Source: Streptomyces capitiformicae (GTDB lineage: Bacteria > Actinomycetota > Actinomycetes > Streptomycetales > Streptomycetaceae). Taken from it: a stretch of 64,000 nt of DNA. Positions within the stretch are counted from its first letter, which is position 1. Each line of letters begins with the position of its first letter. Shown piece after piece: positions 8,068 to 15,416 of this stretch. A model generated the notes under the pieces. The model was not told the origin of the DNA and did no database searches. It worked only from the letters and a program-made list of their open reading frames with translations. The stretch spans positions 5,463,486 through 5,527,485 of the forward strand of contig NZ_CP022161.1 in assembly GCF_002214185.1 (NCBI RefSeq), written 5' to 3'. The position numbers and the translations under genes are program-made.

Positions 8068-9175
8068 CCCCCTCGCGCGCCGACCTCCGCGCCGCCTCCA
8101 GTACGTCCAGCGCGGCGGCCGCCTCGTACGCCGTCACCGGGTTGTCGCCGGTGCCGCGCAGGGCCGCCGCCACGGCCGCGTAGTACGCAGGGTAGTCACC
8201 CGGGAGGGTGGGGACCTGGCGACCACCGCCGGTCAGGGGGGAGTCGCCGGCGCCCACTCGGCCCCACAGGGACTCGGGCTCCAGGCCCCAGTCGGAGCCG
8301 GGGGCAGGGCGGTCGCCCTCGCGGAGGGCCGCCTCCTGGGGGTCCAGGCCGTACTTCACGTAACCCGCCTCGGAGCCCAATACCCGGAATCGCGGGCCGA
8401 GTTGGGGGGTGACGGCGGAGGCGTAGAAGTGGGAGCGGACGCCGCCTGCGTGGGTGACGGCGATGAACGTGTCGTCGTCCGTCTCGGCGCCGGGGCGGCG
8501 GAGGTCGGACTCGGCGTAGACGAGGGCGGCGGGGCCGAAGAGGGTGAGGGCCTGGTCGACGAGGTGGCTGCCCAGGTCGTAGAGGAGACCTCCGATCTCC
8601 GCGGGGTCGCCGGACTCGCGCCAGCCGCCCTTGAGCTGGGGGCGCCAGCGTTCGAAGCGGGACTCGAAGCGCCGGACCTCGCCCAGCTCGCCGTCGGCGA
8701 GCAGCTTGCTCAGGGTCAGGAAGTCGTTGTCCCAGCGGCGGTTCTGGAAGACGGAGAGGAACAGGCCGCGGGAGTCGGCGAGGGCGGCGAGCTCGCGCGC
8801 CTCGGCCGCCGTACCGGCGACGGGCTTGTCCACGACGACCGCGAGGCCCGCCTCCAGGGCGGTGGTGGCGAGCGGGACGTGCGTCCTGTTCGGGGAGGCG
8901 ACGACGACCAGGTCCAGCTCGTCCGCCCGCGCCCACAACTCGTCCGCCGTGGCCGCGAGTCGGACCTCCGGGAACTCGGCGCGGGCCTGCGCCTGCCGCT
9001 CGGGGTTCGACGTGACGACCGTGTCGAGGGCGAGGCCCTGCGTCGCGGCGATCAGGGGGGCGTGGAAGACGGAGCCCGCGAGGCCGTATCCGACCAGGGC
9101 CACGCGGAGGGAGGAAGTGGGATCCGTGCCGGTGTCGGTGCCAGTCGCGGTGCCTGTGCCTGTCATGGCAGCCAC
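8051..9175 (-). CDS. Gfo/Idh/MocA-family oxidoreductase
   Basis: This is an NAD(P)-dependent dehydrogenase of the glucose-fructose oxidoreductase/inositol dehydrogenase type. The Rossmann motif RVALVGYGLAGSVFHAPLI is at residues 24-42, followed by LDLVVVASPNRTHVPLATTALEAG and the hallmark VVVDKPVAGT. The C-terminal part (GGLLYDLGSHLVDQALTLFGP) supplies the substrate site with its conserved Asp/His. A Thr/Gly-rich N-terminal lead (TGTGTATGTDTGTD) suggests the true start may lie slightly downstream. It is divergent from a ROK regulator with only 47 bases between them, and a perfect 15-base palindrome sits in that gap. Sugar-type substrate likely, identity unknown. Confidence 0.88.
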   Translation of the reverse strand: MAAMTGTGTATGTDTGTDPTSSLRVALVGYGLAGSVFHAPLIAATQGLALDTVVTSNPERQAQARAEFPEVRLAATADELWARADELDLVVVASPNRTHVPLATTALEAGLAVVVDKPVAGTAAEARELAALADSRGLFLSVFQNRRWDNDFLTLSKLLADGELGEVRRFESRFERWRPQLKGGWRESGDPAEIGGLLYDLGSHLVDQALTLFGPAALVYAESDLRRPGAETDDDTFIAVTHAGGVRSHFYASAVTPQLGPRFRVLGSEAGYVKYGLDPQEAALREGDRPAPGSDWGLEPESLWGRVGAGDSPLTGGGRQVPTLPGDYPAYYAAVAAALRGTGDNPVTAYEAAAALDVLEAARRSAREGVTVRV

Positions 9176-9178
9176 TTA

Positions 9179-9193
9179 AGCAACGCTGTTGCT
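9179..9193. promoter_or_regulatory. Palindromic operator between oxidoreductase and ROK genes
   Basis: AGCAACgctGTTGCT is a perfect inverted repeat with a 3-base spacer, four bases upstream of the oxidoreductase start codon and 30 bases upstream of the ROK start. The ROK protein encoded next door is the obvious candidate to bind here and repress both divergent genes. Confidence 0.65.
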
Positions 9194-9222
9194 AAAGTGC
9201 AAGCACGAGGGACAATGGGGAT

Positions 9223-10473
9223 GTGAACGGGAACGGTGGTACGGGTGATCTCAACGGTCGCACGGGTGGACTCAACGGCGGCACGGGTGGACTCAACGGC
9301 GGCACCGGTGGTCGTACGGTCGGCGTCGCGGGCGTGAACCTGCTCGCCCTGCGCAGTCACAACGGTGCGCTCATCCTCGACCTGCTGCGTACCGCCGGGC
9401 CGACCGGCATAAGCCGTCTTGAGCTGGCCGACCGGACCGGTCTCACCCCGCAGGCGGTCAGCAAGATCACCGCTCGGCTGCGTGCGGACGGGCTGGTGAC
9501 GGAGGCGGGCCAGCGCGCGTCCACCGGTGGCAAGCCGCGCACCGTCCTGCGGCTCGTCCCCCACGCCGGCCACGCGGTCGGCCTCCACCTCGACCGCGAC
9601 GAGCTGACGGCCGTGCTCTGCGATCTGACCGGCGCCGTGGTCGCCCTGCGGCGGGCCGCACTGTCCCTGGGCGCCGGGTCGGAGGCCGTCATCGAGGGCG
9701 CGGCCGGTGCGGTGGAGGCGCTGCTGGTGGGGGCGAGCAAGGACTCAGCCGCTCTTGAACCGGAGCCCACGGCAACGCCCGGCACACCCTCACCTGGCCC
9801 TTGGACCCTCCCTGTCCTCGGTGTCGGCGTCGCTCTTCCCGGTCCCCTCGACCATCTGCACGGTGTGCTGCACCGGGTCACCGGGTTTCCCGAGTGGGAC
9901 GGATTCCCCTTGCGGGCGGTACTCGCGCGGCGGCTGGGCATGCCGGTGGTCGTGGACAAGGACACCAACGCGGCGGCCCTCGGGCTGGCGGCGGTCACCG
10001 GCGGGCACGGGTCCTTCGCGTACCTCCACCTCGGTACGGGACTGGGGGCCGGGCTGGTGATCGACGGCAGGGTCCACCGGGGGGCCCGGACCCGGGCCGG
10101 TGAGTTCGGGCACCAGGTCGTCCAGTTGGACGGGCCGCTGTGCGGGTGCGGCAACCGGGGCTGCATCGAGGCGTTGTGCCTCGCGGCGGTGGCGCGGGGC
10201 GATGTGGAGGAGGCGGCGCGGGTGCTCGGCACGGGTGCCGCGAACCTCGTCGGGCTGCTCGACATCGAGCTCGTGCTGCTCGGCGGGCGCACGGTCGAGG
10301 CGTGCCCCGAGGTGTTCGTGCGCGGGGTGGGGGGCGTGCTCGACGAATGGGCCCGGCTGCAGGGGGAGGATCCGGCTGTGCCCGTGCGGGTTGCCTCCGG
10401 CGGTGTGACGGGGGTTGCGGAGGGTGCGGCTCAGTTGTTGTTGGCGCCGTTGTTCGGGCGGGCGGATGTTTGA
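9223..10473 (+). CDS. ROK-family transcriptional regulator
   Basis: ROK repressors pair an N-terminal winged helix-turn-helix with a sugar-kinase-like domain that senses sugars. The HTH is at residues 40-95 (NGALILDLLRTAGPTGISRLELADRTGLTPQAVSKI shows the recognition helix). The ROK domain follows, with VGVALPGPLD, the glucokinase-like VVDKDTNAAALG, YLHLGTGLGAGLVIDG and the zinc motif CGCGNRGCIEALC. GTG 9223 gives an N-terminus of three 7-residue near repeats (LNGGTGG), an unusual low-complexity leader; a start further in cannot be excluded. It probably represses itself and the divergent oxidoreductase through the palindrome at 9179-9193. Confidence 0.9.
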   Translation: MNGNGGTGDLNGRTGGLNGGTGGLNGGTGGRTVGVAGVNLLALRSHNGALILDLLRTAGPTGISRLELADRTGLTPQAVSKITARLRADGLVTEAGQRASTGGKPRTVLRLVPHAGHAVGLHLDRDELTAVLCDLTGAVVALRRAALSLGAGSEAVIEGAAGAVEALLVGASKDSAALEPEPTATPGTPSPGPWTLPVLGVGVALPGPLDHLHGVLHRVTGFPEWDGFPLRAVLARRLGMPVVVDKDTNAAALGLAAVTGGHGSFAYLHLGTGLGAGLVIDGRVHRGARTRAGEFGHQVVQLDGPLCGCGNRGCIEALCLAAVARGDVEEAARVLGTGAANLVGLLDIELVLLGGRTVEACPEVFVRGVGGVLDEWARLQGEDPAVPVRVASGGVTGVAEGAAQLLLAPLFGRADV

Positions 10474-10535
10474 CGCGGGGTGGGTGAGGGGGGCGCCTGT
10501 TCGCCGTAGGAGAGCGGTGAGGGGGCGGCTGCGGG

Positions 10536-10620
10536 GTCGTTGTGGTTGCTCGCGCCCACGCGGCGGAGCCGCACATGTCACGGCCCCGCGCCCCTTTGGG
10601 TGCGCGCCCCCGGCTGCGCT
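10536..10620 (-). repeat. Dispersed intergenic repeat, family A (copy 1)
   Basis: This copy reads on the minus strand and contains the cores 'cgcccacgcggcggagccgc' and 'ccccgcgcccctttgggtgc'. The same cores recur near 15.3, 19.9, 29.7 and 53.8 kb, with a trace at 33.95 kb. It fills the gap between the ROK gene and the next reading frame. No other gene is seen in that 230-base stretch. Confidence 0.7.
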
Positions 10621-10706
10621 GATCGAGCGGACTTCCGGCCCCGTCCCGGGGCCCCACCAGGCGTGGCGGGCCCCATCCCCGCAGGTGACTGTCAGGTTAT
10701 GTGTTC

Positions 10707-11555
10707 ATGCGACTGTGTACGTGCCTGACCCCTGCCCTTGTCACCGCAGCCGCCCTCGTCAGTGGTCCGACAGCGGCGTTCGCGGCAGCGGAGGGACCGG
10801 ACGGACCGGACGGACCAGACGGACGTCGTCCCACCTGTGTCGGCGCCGACAGCGGTACCTTTCCCATCCGCACCCGTATCCACGGCGGGCCCGCGACCTA
10901 CGTCGCCGGCGGAGGCTTCCGAACCTGGGCGCTGGAGCTGACCAACACCACCGCTCGGCGCTGCGAGAACATCCACCCGGTGGTCGTGCTGACCGACACC
11001 GCGCGCACGCTGAAGCGGACGCAGCCGCAGCTGGAGTTCTACGAGGACGCGGAGTCCACCACCTCCCGCCCCGTCACCTTCGAGACGACCGACGAGGACG
11101 AACTCGTCGGGGTTGTCGACGGGGACGGTCCCGGCTTCACCGTGCCGCCCGGCCGCTCCCTCACCGTCAAGGTCCGCCTCTCCCTCACCTCCGACACGGC
11201 CGTACCCAACGCCGTCGTGGCGAACGCGGCCGTCGTCCAGCGGCAGGGCGACGACGGCGAGTGGGTGGGCGAGTCGAACGACTACCAGTTCAAGATCACC
11301 GACGGGGAGGACGGGGAGGACGGGGAGGAAGCGGACGAGGACGGCGGGGAGGAGAGCCCTGGGACAACAGCGGACGAGGGCGAGGAGGAGGGCAAGGAAG
11401 AGGACGGTGTACGGGACGGGCGGCCGTACGCCGACGAGCTGGCCGAATCGGGGGTACGGCAGGCCCTGCCGTACGGAATCGGGCTGCTGCTTCTCCTCGC
11501 CGGAGGGCTGCTGGTCGGCGTCGTCCGCAAGGCCGTCCGCAAGGGAGCCCGCTGA
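10707..11555 (+). CDS. Secreted protein with LAESG sorting-signal-like C-terminus
   Basis: The 282-residue protein has a Sec signal peptide (LTPALVTAAALVSGPTAAFA). A beta-rich ectodomain of about 190 residues follows (ALELTNTTARRCENIHPVVVLTD; FTVPPGRSLTVKVRLSLTSD), then a highly acidic Glu/Asp/Gly spacer. The C-terminus reads DELAESGVRQ, a hydrophobic helix (LPYGIGLLLLLAGGLLVGVV) and a basic end (RKAVRKGAR). That is the layout of a sortase signal, with LAESG in place of the usual LAxTG of class E substrates. GTG 10701 is an alternative start two codons upstream. Domain family not recognised. A plausible partner is the class E sortase at 4350-5123. Confidence 0.75.
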   Translation: MRLCTCLTPALVTAAALVSGPTAAFAAAEGPDGPDGPDGRRPTCVGADSGTFPIRTRIHGGPATYVAGGGFRTWALELTNTTARRCENIHPVVVLTDTARTLKRTQPQLEFYEDAESTTSRPVTFETTDEDELVGVVDGDGPGFTVPPGRSLTVKVRLSLTSDTAVPNAVVANAAVVQRQGDDGEWVGESNDYQFKITDGEDGEDGEEADEDGGEESPGTTADEGEEEGKEEDGVRDGRPYADELAESGVRQALPYGIGLLLLLAGGLLVGVVRKAVRKGAR

Positions 11556-11564
11556 CCTGATGTG

Positions 11565-11599
11565 GGCGGTCTCAGCCGCCAAGATCGGCCTCCTTTTTT
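11565..11599 (+). terminator. Possible weak terminator
   Basis: ggcgg (11565-11569) and ccgcc (11576-11580) form a short hairpin just after the stop of the LAESG protein, followed 13 bases later by a run of six T. The distance between stem and T-run makes the call weak. Confidence 0.3.
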
Positions 11600-11639
11600 C
11601 GGCCACGTCTCACTAGGGTGGGCACGGACCCGGACCTGG

Positions 11640-11698
11640 GGGGTGCTGTGAAAGCCCCGCACAGCACCCACGGCGCACGGGACTTTTCACAGCACCCC
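11640..11698 (+). promoter_or_regulatory. Mutually exclusive hairpins in the leader of the HAD gene
   Basis: The segment ggggtgctgtgaaa (11640-11653) can pair with cacagcaccc at 11660-11669 or, over 14 bases, with tttcacagcacccc at 11685-11698. The two pairings exclude each other. The second ends only a few bases before the ribosome site (gggaga) of the ATG at 11712, so it could hide that site while the first leaves it free. A translational or attenuation switch is an inference. Confidence 0.5.
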
Positions 11699-11711
11699 TG
11701 GGAGATCGCAC

Positions 11712-12491
11712 ATGGCAGAGCGCAAGCCCATCGAGTCGTGGCTCACCGACATGGACGGTGTGCTCATCCACGAGGGCGTGCCGATCCCCGGCGCCGACGC
11801 CTTCATCCAGAGGCTGCGGGAGTCCGGCCGCCCCTTCCTCGTGCTCACCAACAACTCGATCTACACCCCGCGTGACCTGCACGCCCGCCTCTCCCGTATG
11901 GGCCTGGAGGTCCCCGTCGACCACATCTGGACCTCCGCCCTCGCCACCGCCCAGTTCCTGGACGACCAGCGGCCCGGCGGCACTGCGTACGTCATAGGCG
12001 AGGCGGGCCTGACCACCGCCCTGCACGACATCGGGTACGTGCTCACCGACCACGAGCCGGACTACGTCGTCCTCGGCGAGACCCGCACGTACTCCTTCGA
12101 GGCCATGACGAAGGCGGTACGGCTGATCAACGACGGCGCCCGCTTCATCGCCACCAACCCCGACGAGACCGGCCCCTCCACCGAGGGCCCGCTGCCCGCG
12201 ACCGGTGCGGTGGCCGCGCTGATCACCAAGGCGACCGGGCAGAAGCCGTACTTCGCGGGCAAGCCGAACCCGCTGATGATGCGCACCGGCCTGAACACGA
12301 TCGGCGCCCACTCCGAGACCAGCGCCATGATCGGCGACCGCATGGACACCGACGTCCTGGCGGGCATCGAGGCCGGCATGGAGACCTTCCTGGTCCTCAC
12401 CGGGCTGACCACCCCCGAGCAGGTCGACAAGTTCCCGTACCGCCCGTCGAAGGTCGTGAACTCGATCGCCGACCTGGTCGACCGGATCTGA
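11712..12491 (+). CDS. HAD-IIA family phosphatase (NagD-like)
   Basis: Haloacid-dehalogenase hydrolases of class IIA remove phosphate from small molecules through an aspartyl-phosphate. Motif I is TDMDGVLIHEG with the two catalytic Asp residues near positions 13 and 15. Motif II is LVLTNNS, and motif III/IV is AMIGDRMDTDVLAGIEAGM near the C-terminus, where the metal-binding Asp lie. The IIA cap sits between (PDYVVLGETRTYSFEAMTKAVRLI). Length (259) is normal for NagD/4-nitrophenylphosphatase types. The substrate is unknown. The leader carries alternative hairpins that may control translation. Monocistronic. Confidence 0.9.
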   Translation: MAERKPIESWLTDMDGVLIHEGVPIPGADAFIQRLRESGRPFLVLTNNSIYTPRDLHARLSRMGLEVPVDHIWTSALATAQFLDDQRPGGTAYVIGEAGLTTALHDIGYVLTDHEPDYVVLGETRTYSFEAMTKAVRLINDGARFIATNPDETGPSTEGPLPATGAVAALITKATGQKPYFAGKPNPLMMRTGLNTIGAHSETSAMIGDRMDTDVLAGIEAGMETFLVLTGLTTPEQVDKFPYRPSKVVNSIADLVDRI

Positions 12492-12593
12492 AACCCGGGC
12501 CTCCGCACAGCCACCCGTACGGAGCAGCCGCACCGCCTCCCGGGATGCGTTCCCGTGCCCGGCGGGGGAGTCTCAGGTGTCTGGAGGTTCACC

Positions 12594-13394
12594 ATGGGCT
12601 CACTGCGACTCACTCTCTGTGTCAGGGCTCTCTGTGCCCTCTGTGCCGGGGCGGTGGCCGTGACCGCGCCGGCGCCCACGGCGTACGCGGCTGACTCCGG
12701 GGACATCACGGTGGTGCCGGCCGAGCCGGCGCCCGGCAGCGACATCCAGGTCCGCGCCGAGGGCTGCGGCGGCAAGTCGGGCACCGCCTCCTCGGCGGCG
12801 TTCGTCGCGGACGCGCAGCTCACCCAACTCGGCGGGAAGGGCATCGCGCTGGCCGGTGAGACCCGCGTACGGTCCTCGCTGAAACCCGGCACCTACGACG
12901 TACGGGTCTCCTGCGACGGCAAGGAGGACAAGGTCAAGGGCAAGATCACCGTCGGCGACGGAAAGCCCTCGACCACCAAGCCCGCGACCACCAAGCCCTC
13001 GACCCCGAAGCCCTCGACCCCGAAGCCCTCCGCGACCAAGCCCGCCAAGCCGCCCGCCTCGAAGCCGCCCGCTTCGAAGGAGCCCGCCCCGAAGGAGCCC
13101 GCCAAGCCCTCCGCCTCGAAGGAGGCCGCCCCACGCCACTCCTCGGCCCCCGCCTCTCCGGTCGCCCCGGTCCGCGCGGGCGGCGGCGGAGCGGCCGCCC
13201 GACTGGCGGCGGAAGCGGATTCGACGGACTCCACCGACCCGGCGGCCGCCACGGACCCGGCGGACTCGATGGACGCCCGGCACACCGGCCCCGGCACCCC
13301 GCACACCGTCATCGGCCTGCTCCTGGCCGGTGTCGCGGCGGTCGCCGTGGTGGCGCGGAGCGCGCGCCGGGGCCGCGGCCGGGGTACGGAGTAA
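12594..13394 (+). CDS. Secreted Pro/Lys-rich stalk protein with C-terminal anchor
   Basis: From ATG 12594 the protein has a signal peptide (ALCALCAGAVAVTAPAPTAYA) and a small beta domain of about 85 residues (ITVVPAEPAPGSDIQVRAEGC ... YDVRVSCDGK) with two Cys. Then comes a long stalk of Lys-Pro-Ser/Thr-Pro repeats (KPSTTKPATTKPSTPKPS). The C-terminus has a hydrophobic helix (TVIGLLLAGVAAVAVVA) and a basic end (RSARRGRGRG), as in wall- or membrane-anchored proteins, but no clear LPxTG or LAxTG motif. It lies 9 bases upstream of a class F sortase gene, so the pair is an operon. The protein may be that sortase's substrate or scaffold. Confidence 0.8.
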   Translation: MGSLRLTLCVRALCALCAGAVAVTAPAPTAYAADSGDITVVPAEPAPGSDIQVRAEGCGGKSGTASSAAFVADAQLTQLGGKGIALAGETRVRSSLKPGTYDVRVSCDGKEDKVKGKITVGDGKPSTTKPATTKPSTPKPSTPKPSATKPAKPPASKPPASKEPAPKEPAKPSASKEAAPRHSSAPASPVAPVRAGGGGAAARLAAEADSTDSTDPAAATDPADSMDARHTGPGTPHTVIGLLLAGVAAVAVVARSARRGRGRGTE

Positions 13395-13403
13395 AGGGGC
13401 GCC

Positions 13404-14117
13404 GTGTCCAGCCACAAGTACTCGGACGGAAGTTACGCGGACCACGGAGACTACGGAAACCACGGTCGTGGAACCGGGATCGGCCGGCTCACCACCGGTG
13501 TCGCCTGGGCCGTACTGCTGCTCGGTCTGTGGATGTGGGGCCGCGAGGTCACCGACGTACGGCAGGGCATCTCCGCGCCGACCACCGGTGACGTGGCGGC
13601 GGTCGGACGGCCCGCCCACGCCGAACTGCCGCCCGCCGCCCAGCCGTTGCGGGCCGCGCGCCCCAACCGGCTCGACATTCCCTCCATGGGCGTGCAGGCG
13701 CCGGTCGTGGCGCGCGGCCTGGACCTGAACGGGGCGATCGACCCGCCCGCCTACGACCAGCCGGGAGCCGTCGGCTGGTACGCGGCCGGCACCCGCCCTG
13801 GGGCCACCGGCGCGGCCCTGTTCGTCGGCCACGTCGACACCGAGACCCGCCCCGCGGTCTTCTACAAGCTGAGCGCGCTGCGGGTCGGCGAGAAGATCCG
13901 GGTGGCCCGCGACGACGGCACGGTCGCCGAGTTCACCGTGGACGACGTCCAGGTCATCGGCCGCGACGACTTCGACGCTGGACAGGCCTACGGCGTACGG
14001 CAGTCGGGGCGTGCCGAGCTGCGCCTCGTCACCTGCGGCGGCACCTTCGACAGAACGAGCCGCACCTACACGGCGAACGTGGTCGTCTCCGCGTACCTCA
14101 GCGGCACGGAGGCCTGA
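13404..14117 (+). CDS. Class F sortase
   Basis: This 237-residue transpeptidase has an N-terminal membrane helix (LTTGVAWAVLLLGLWMW), a linker, and a sortase barrel starting NRLDIPSMGVQAPV. Catalytic residues are the His in FVGHVDTETRP, the Cys in LVTCGGTFDRTSRTY and the Arg shortly after. The GHVDT and TCGG patterns and the missing class E features place it in class F, which is typical of actinobacteria. The start follows the upstream stalk-protein stop by 9 bases, so both are cotranscribed. It may act on that neighbour or on wall proteins elsewhere; its sorting motif is not known from this window. Confidence 0.87.
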   Translation: MSSHKYSDGSYADHGDYGNHGRGTGIGRLTTGVAWAVLLLGLWMWGREVTDVRQGISAPTTGDVAAVGRPAHAELPPAAQPLRAARPNRLDIPSMGVQAPVVARGLDLNGAIDPPAYDQPGAVGWYAAGTRPGATGAALFVGHVDTETRPAVFYKLSALRVGEKIRVARDDGTVAEFTVDDVQVIGRDDFDAGQAYGVRQSGRAELRLVTCGGTFDRTSRTYTANVVVSAYLSGTEA

Positions 14118-14189
14118 CCTTGGTCTCGCTCATCGCGGTCACCAGTAACAGGTTCTCGGCCAAGGCGCCAACGACCTCGTGGTCCAAGC

Positions 14190-14220
14190 GGGACTTATGT
14201 CAGGATTGGGACTTACGACA
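14190..14220. promoter_or_regulatory. Direct repeat ahead of cslZ
   Basis: gggacttatgtca (14190-14202) and gggacttacgaca (14208-14220) are near-identical repeats with an 18-base period, ending 23 bases before the cslZ start. They could be a paired regulator site or promoter elements. I cannot name a binding protein. Confidence 0.4.
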
Positions 14221-14243
14221 CGGTGCACCCAAGGGGGAGTTGG

Positions 14244-15266
14244 ATGTACGGCAGTAGGGGGGCCGGGGTTCGCGCGTCCGTGGCGGTGGCGGGGGCTGCG
14301 TTATTGCTCGCCGGCTGTTTCGGGGGAGACGGCGACGGCGGGGACGAGGGCGATCGCTCGGGTACCGACATCACCCAACAGCCAAGTGACACGGACCCGT
14401 TCTGGGTCAATCCGGAAGGGAACGCGGCGGCCCAGGTAGCCGCCTACGAGAAGGCCGGCAAGGACGAGGACGCCCAGCTGATCCGCAAGATCGCCGAGCA
14501 GCCCACCGGCGAGTGGATCGGCCCGGAGAACCCCGAGCAGGAGGCCAAGGGCTACACCGAGGCCGCCGCCAAGGCCGACCGCGACGCGATCCTCGTCCTC
14601 TACAACATCCCGCACCGCGACTGCGGCCAGTACTCCGGCGGCGGCGCGGCCGACGGCGACGCCTACCGGGCGTGGATCGACGGCGTCGCCAAGGGCATCG
14701 GTGACCGCCCCGCCACGGTCATCCTGGAGCCCGACGCCGTACTCCACGTCGTGGACGGCTGCACCCCGGGCGAGTTCCACGAGGAGCGGTTCGACCTGCT
14801 CAAGGGTGCGATCGAGAAGCTCGGCGCGCTGAAGAACACGAAGGTGTACCTGGACGCCGGGAACGCGGGGTGGGGCGACCCCGACAAGATCTTCGACCCG
14901 TTGAAGTGGGCGGGAGTCGAGCAGGCCGACGGCTTTGCCGTCAACGTCTCGAACTTCTACACCACCGAGGACTCCATCGGGTACGGCAAGCAGCTCTCCT
15001 CGAAGGTCGGGAACCAGCCGTTCGTCATCGACACCAGCCGCAACGGCAACGGGCCGTGGACCGAGGGCGACAAGGACGAACAGTGGTGCAACCCGCCGGG
15101 GCGCGCGCTGGGCGAGGCTCCGACGACCAAGACGGCGGATCCTTTGGTGGACGCGTACTTGTGGGTCAAGCGGCCGGGGGAGTCGGACGGCGAGTGCAAG
15201 GGCGGGCCGAAGGCGGGGGAGTGGTGGCCGGAGTATGCGCTGGGGTTGGCGAAGGCGTCTGAGTGA
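14244..15266 (+). CDS. cslZ: GH6 endoglucanase-type lipoprotein CslZ
   Basis: Glycoside hydrolase family 6 enzymes cut beta-1,4-glucan. This 340-residue protein has a lipoprotein signal ending in LLLAGC (Cys25) and an acidic linker. The GH6 core follows: DAILVLYNIPHRDCGQYSGGG with a likely catalytic Asp, RPATVILEPDAVLHV, VYLDAGNAGWGDP, GFAVNVSNFYTTE and FVIDTSRNGNGP. ATG 14244 has a gggggag ribosome site; an in-frame start at 14223 is possible. It converges with glxA-cslA. In S. coelicolor and S. lividans this gene accompanies the cellulose-synthase-like CslA and copper oxidase GlxA, which make a glycan at hyphal tips. CslZ presumably trims it. Confidence 0.92.
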   Translation: MYGSRGAGVRASVAVAGAALLLAGCFGGDGDGGDEGDRSGTDITQQPSDTDPFWVNPEGNAAAQVAAYEKAGKDEDAQLIRKIAEQPTGEWIGPENPEQEAKGYTEAAAKADRDAILVLYNIPHRDCGQYSGGGAADGDAYRAWIDGVAKGIGDRPATVILEPDAVLHVVDGCTPGEFHEERFDLLKGAIEKLGALKNTKVYLDAGNAGWGDPDKIFDPLKWAGVEQADGFAVNVSNFYTTEDSIGYGKQLSSKVGNQPFVIDTSRNGNGPWTEGDKDEQWCNPPGRALGEAPTTKTADPLVDAYLWVKRPGESDGECKGGPKAGEWWPEYALGLAKASE

Positions 15267-15312
15267 GGCGTTGGGTGCCTAATGGGGTGGGATGCGGGGT
15301 TCGTTGGCGGCT

Positions 15313-15395
15313 GCGGGTGAGTGGGGGCTTGTCGCGCAGTTCCCCGCGCCCCTGAAAAGCAGGGGGCTGCGCCCCTGCTTTTCCCACTCACCCGC
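15313..15395. terminator. Bidirectional terminator inside a family A repeat (copy 2)
   Basis: gaaaagcagggg (15354-15365) pairs exactly with cccctgcttttc (15372-15383), nested inside gcgggtgagtggg (15313-15325) and its complement at 15383-15395. It separates the convergent cslZ and glxA genes and can stop both. The gcgcagttccccgcgcccct segment is a core of dispersed family A. Confidence 0.8.
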
Positions 15396-15416
15396 ACCCG
15401 AACCTGAAACGACCCC

